Source of the DNA: a virus
Length of the DNA stretch: 39,179 nucleotides
Reading direction: 5' to 3' (one strand)
Virus record (IMG/VR): IMGVR_UViG_3300032093_000340
Location: 1 to 39,179 of that record
Below the pieces are notes generated by a model that worked only from the letters and a program-made list of their open reading frames with translations, did no database searches and was not told the origin of the DNA. This document shows, piece by piece, positions 38,029 through 39,179 of this stretch. The translations under genes were made by a program, and so were the position numbers. Position 1 is the stretch's first letter. Every line of letters begins with the position of its first letter.

Positions 38029-38137
38029 GCAATACTGATGAGGCCTTAATGGCCGAAAGGTTTCCCACGGCGATTCTAGAGCATGGGGAAATTAAAATGG
38101 GACACACTCATAGAACGCCGGTCCCTACCTCTATTGC
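38029..38137 (+). ncRNA. Hammerhead ribozyme, type I, with extended stem III
   Basis: The catalytic core reads CTGATGA (38035-38041), stem II GGCC-TTAAT-GGCC, then GAAA (38055-38058). Stem I is GCAATA (38029-38034) with TATTGC (38132-38137). Stem III begins AGGT (38058-38061) with ACCT (38127-38130), so that A15.1 pairs with U16.1, and continues through CGGCG/CGCCG and TTCTA/TAGAA. The predicted cut is after C38131. All invariant core bases are present. The long stem III arm is unusual. It would cut the lipoprotein mRNA 3' end away from the downstream tRNA transcript. Confidence 0.84.
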
Positions 38138-38222
38138 AAGGAGACTTCCTCGTAAACGTATGTACGAGAATTAGTCTAATCAATGATGGTAAATGGTAAG
38201 CGCACCAGACTCATTGGCCCAC

Positions 38223-38251
38223 TTGACAAGTATTTTACTGACGTTTATACT
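38223..38251 (+). promoter_or_regulatory. Sigma70-type promoter
   Basis: TTGACA (38223-38228), 17-base spacer, TATACT (38246-38251). It would start RNA near 38258, upstream of the structured leader and the tRNA-Gly-like, CAU and Leu tRNAs. A TAATATAAATA box follows at 38264-38274. Confidence 0.78.
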
Positions 38252-38263
38252 TAAGAGTGATAC

Positions 38264-38274
38264 TAATATAAATA
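38264..38274 (+). promoter_or_regulatory. TAATATAAATA box (T4-late-like sequence)
   Basis: Contains TATAAATA, the T4 late promoter core, in the rightward direction just after a sigma70 promoter. It is the same 11-mer that occurs reversed before three leftward genes. A second, late start site for the tRNAs is possible. Confidence 0.4.
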
Positions 38275-38289
38275 AAAATAAAAATTTCA

Positions 38290-38335
38290 GGGGAGTTATG
38301 GTTGTCCCCACAGAAGTGCGCACTTCAACAACCAT
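38290..38335 (+). other. Leader hairpin with competing pairings
   Basis: ATGGTTGT (38298-38305) pairs with ACAACCAT (38328-38335), enclosing a perfect hairpin GAAGTGC/GCACTTC. GGGGA (38290-38294) can instead pair with TCCCC (38305-38309), giving either a pseudoknot or a switch. It lies directly before the tRNA-Gly-like sequence. Confidence 0.5.
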
Positions 38336-38338
38336 CCT

Positions 38339-38409
38339 GCGGTTCTAGTGTAATAGCTAGCACGGTTGGCGTCCAGCTAACAGGTCCGGTGCAACTCCGT
38401 GGAACCGCT
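38339..38409 (+). tRNA. Degenerate tRNA-Gly-like RNA (UCC)
   Basis: 71 nt with a perfect acceptor stem GCGGTTC/GAACCGC and the Gly discriminator U. The D-stem is GTGT/GCAC, the anticodon stem GTTGG/CTAAC, and the loop CGTCCAG reads UCC. Several invariant bases are lost: U33 is G, the D-loop AATAGCTA lacks G18-G19, and the T-loop TGCAACT has G in place of U55. One T-stem pair is a mismatch. It may be a decayed tRNA, or a special tRNA not used on the ribosome. Confidence 0.55.
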
Positions 38410-38414
38410 CTTGT

Positions 38415-38486
38415 CGCAGGGTAGAGCAGAGGCAGCTCGCCACGCTCATAATGTGGAGGCCGATGGTTCGAGTCCATCCCCTGCTA
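38415..38486 (+). tRNA. tRNA with CAU anticodon (Met, fMet or Ile2)
   Basis: 72 nt. CGCAGGG pairs with CCCTGCT except for a C1-U72 mismatch, which recalls the unpaired first position of initiator tRNAs. The anticodon stem CCACG/TGTGG has no GGG/CCC triplet, against initiator identity. The loop CTCATAA gives CAT. The T-arm is GATGG-TTCGAGT-CCATC. The exact charging cannot be told. Confidence 0.88.
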
Positions 38487-38497
38487 TTTGAAATAAC

Positions 38498-38579
38498 GCG
38501 TTCGTGGCGGAACTGGCAGACGCACCAGATTTAGGCTCTGGCGATGTAAATCGTGTGGGTTCAAGTCCCTCCGAACGCA
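38498..38579 (+). tRNA. tRNA-Leu (UAG)
   Basis: 82 nt with a long variable arm, as in class II tRNAs. Acceptor GCGTTCG/CGAACGC plus A; anticodon stem CCAGA/TCTGG and loop TTTAGGC, anticodon TAG; canonical T-arm GTGGGTTCAAGTCCCTC. It starts 11 bases after the CAU tRNA. Confidence 0.95.
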
Positions 38580-38588
38580 TAGTAAGGC

Positions 38589-38617
38589 TTGACAACTTGA
38601 TAGAATTGATGTAAGTT
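38589..38617 (+). promoter_or_regulatory. Candidate promoter of the large RNA
   Basis: TTGACA (38589-38594), 17-base spacer, TAAGTT (38612-38617). The -35 is perfect and the -10 is weak (three of six). It would start the large structured RNA near 38624. Confidence 0.5.
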
Positions 38618-39015
38618 GAATATGTTGTTTGACAACAATCGGCGTGACGATGGTATCCATCCTAATTAATACCGTCACGCATCCGATTAGTAATCCCGCT
38701 GGGGTTACTGTAAACGGGGCACGGCGCCCGGGGTAAAAGTCCTCTATAAACCGCAGTGGTATCCATCGTGTCTTAACCTACGATGTAAAATACAAACCTT
38801 CGGGTAATACGTTAAGCGGTCGTATTGTCGAGACGAATACGCGGTACCCAATAGCCGATAAGTATTGGGAAGAGTGGTCCTCTTGTTGACGGCATAAGGC
38901 CGTTCATCTTAAATCAGCTGGTGTAGATGTGGCTACACCGTCCTGTCAGAATTCACAGGCGAATAGATGGCGTGATACACCATCTACCACAGTCTCCATA
39001 TCCACGATGGATATT

Positions 39016-39042
39016 GGGACGGGCGCTCTAGTCCCGAAGCGC
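39016..39042 (+). other. Interleaved stems (pseudoknot or antiterminator)
   Basis: GGGAC (39016-39020) pairs with GTCCC (39031-39035), and GCGCT (39023-39027) pairs with AGCGC (39038-39042). The two stems cross. The first shares bases with the terminator stem and could compete with it. Confidence 0.5.
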
Positions 39043-39064
39043 ACAACAAGTCTCGGGATTTTTT
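39032..39064 (+). terminator. Rho-independent terminator or attenuator
   Basis: TCCCGA (39032-39037) pairs with TCGGGA (39053-39058), followed directly by six T. It ends one base before tRNA-Lys, so unless read through it would cut off the downstream tRNAs from upstream promoters. Confidence 0.75.
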
Positions 39065-39065
39065 A

Positions 39066-39139
39066 GCCTCCATAACTCAATTGGTCAGAGTAGCTGGCTT
39101 TTAACCAGTAAGTTCTAGGTTCGAGTCCTAGTGGGGGCA
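39066..39139 (+). tRNA. tRNA-Lys (UUU)
   Basis: 74 nt. Acceptor GCCTCCA/TGGGGGC plus A; anticodon stem GCTGG/CCAGT and loop CTTTTAA, anticodon TTT; T-arm CTAGG-TTCGAGT-CCTAG. It begins one base after the terminator T-run. Confidence 0.95.
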
Positions 39140-39143
39140 CTAT

Positions 39144-39179
39144 CCGCCGATGGCCAAATGGTGAAGGCAGCGGTCTTAT
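39144..39179 (+). tRNA. tRNA-Ile (UAU), 3' part outside window
   Basis: Only 36 nt are seen. U8, A14 and G18-G19 are in place, the D-stem GCC/GGC is formed, and the anticodon stem GCGGT is followed by CTTAT, with anticodon TAT (39177-39179). A UAU tRNA would read the AUA codon, frequent in this AT-rich genome. The 3' half is cut by the window edge. Confidence 0.72.

Larger units (their letters stand above)
38618..39064 (+). ncRNA. Large, ornate structured RNA of about 440 nt
   Basis: No protein gene is found. At least nine strong hairpins follow each other: GCGTGAC/GTCACGC with inner GGTAT/ATACC (38642-38680), AGTAATCCC/GGGGTTACT (38689-38709), CATCGT/ACGATG (38764-38785), CGTATT/AATACG (38821-38841), CCCAATA/TATTGGG (38847-38869), ACGGC/GCCGT (38889-38903), GGTGTAG/CTACACC (38920-38939), TAGATGG/CCATCTA (38964-38986) and ATATCC/GGATAT (38998-39014). 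The 3' end holds interleaved stems and a terminator. It lies between phage tRNAs, the known setting of GOLLD- and ROOL-type giant RNAs, but I cannot match it to either. Confidence 0.62.

Noticed and set aside
38083-38199. Open frame of 38 codons starting inside the hammerhead arm (MGKLKWDTLIERR...)
   Set aside because: No clear ribosome site, and the bases are fully used by the ribozyme stem III and the cut site. Cleavage would split the frame.
38484-38678. Minus-strand frame of 64 codons across tRNA-Leu
   Set aside because: It is antisense to two tRNAs and to hairpins of the large RNA; a shadow frame.

Overview
This window is a stretch of an AT-rich, tailed, contractile (myovirus) phage genome distantly related to T4 and to the T4-like cyanophages. 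The evidence is a run of T4-type baseplate genes (gp25-like, gp6-like, gp5-like, a giant gp7-like wedge protein), a gp55-like late sigma factor, a T4-gp61/DnaG-type primase, and phage accessory genes common in environmental T4-like viruses (Hsp20, UV endonuclease UvsE, GT2 glycosyltransferase, HNH nuclease, tRNAs). The host cannot be named. Its sigma70-type promoters are strikingly close to TTGACA-N17-TATAAT. The phage-encoded tmRNA carries a tag that reads GNYNLALAA, and the phage encodes a small lipoprotein, so a Gram-negative host is likely.

Layout, minus strand, read from high to low coordinates. From 32.2 to 23.7 kb lies a mosaic of small genes: membrane microproteins, zinc-ribbon proteins, a GreA-like factor, a tmRNA, HNH and HD-domain proteins, Hsp20, a Cys-rich 21-residue peptide and a membrane/coiled-coil protein. 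From 23.6 to 19.5 kb are uvsE, a glycosyltransferase, an IMP dehydrogenase/GMP reductase, a secreted lytic transglycosylase-like protein and the late sigma factor. From 19.5 to 1.5 kb is the baseplate, tail and fibre block. At 1.0 to 0 kb are a PD-(D/E)XK nuclease-like protein and the start of the primase. Most genes are packed end to end, with ATGA or few-base overlaps.

Layout, plus strand. Divergent promoters near 32.25-32.33 kb start a rightward block: a small membrane protein, an HExxH protein, a probable lysis cassette (two or three membrane proteins, an L,D-transpeptidase-like lysin, a GH19 lysin), a macro-like protein, a DUF1289-like mini-protein and a metallophosphoesterase. At 37.14 kb a perfect consensus promoter starts an RNA-rich segment that runs to the window end. 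It holds tRNAs for Glu, Gln, a degenerate Gly-like tRNA, a CAU tRNA, Leu, Lys and Ile (cut by the window edge), a 50-residue lipoprotein gene and several strongly structured spacers. It also holds a good type I hammerhead ribozyme placed directly after the lipoprotein stop codon, and a roughly 440-nt, promoter-to-terminator RNA full of hairpins that abuts tRNA-Lys.

The most promising undescribed biology is this RNA segment (large ornate RNA, hammerhead, structured inter-tRNA spacers). Next are the phage tmRNA, an SD-like element complementary to the 16S 3' end that has no start codon, a structured leader at 30.06-30.11 kb, and a recurrent 8-11 base box that may be this phage's late promoter. 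All similarity calls are from reading the translated sequences; no database search was run.
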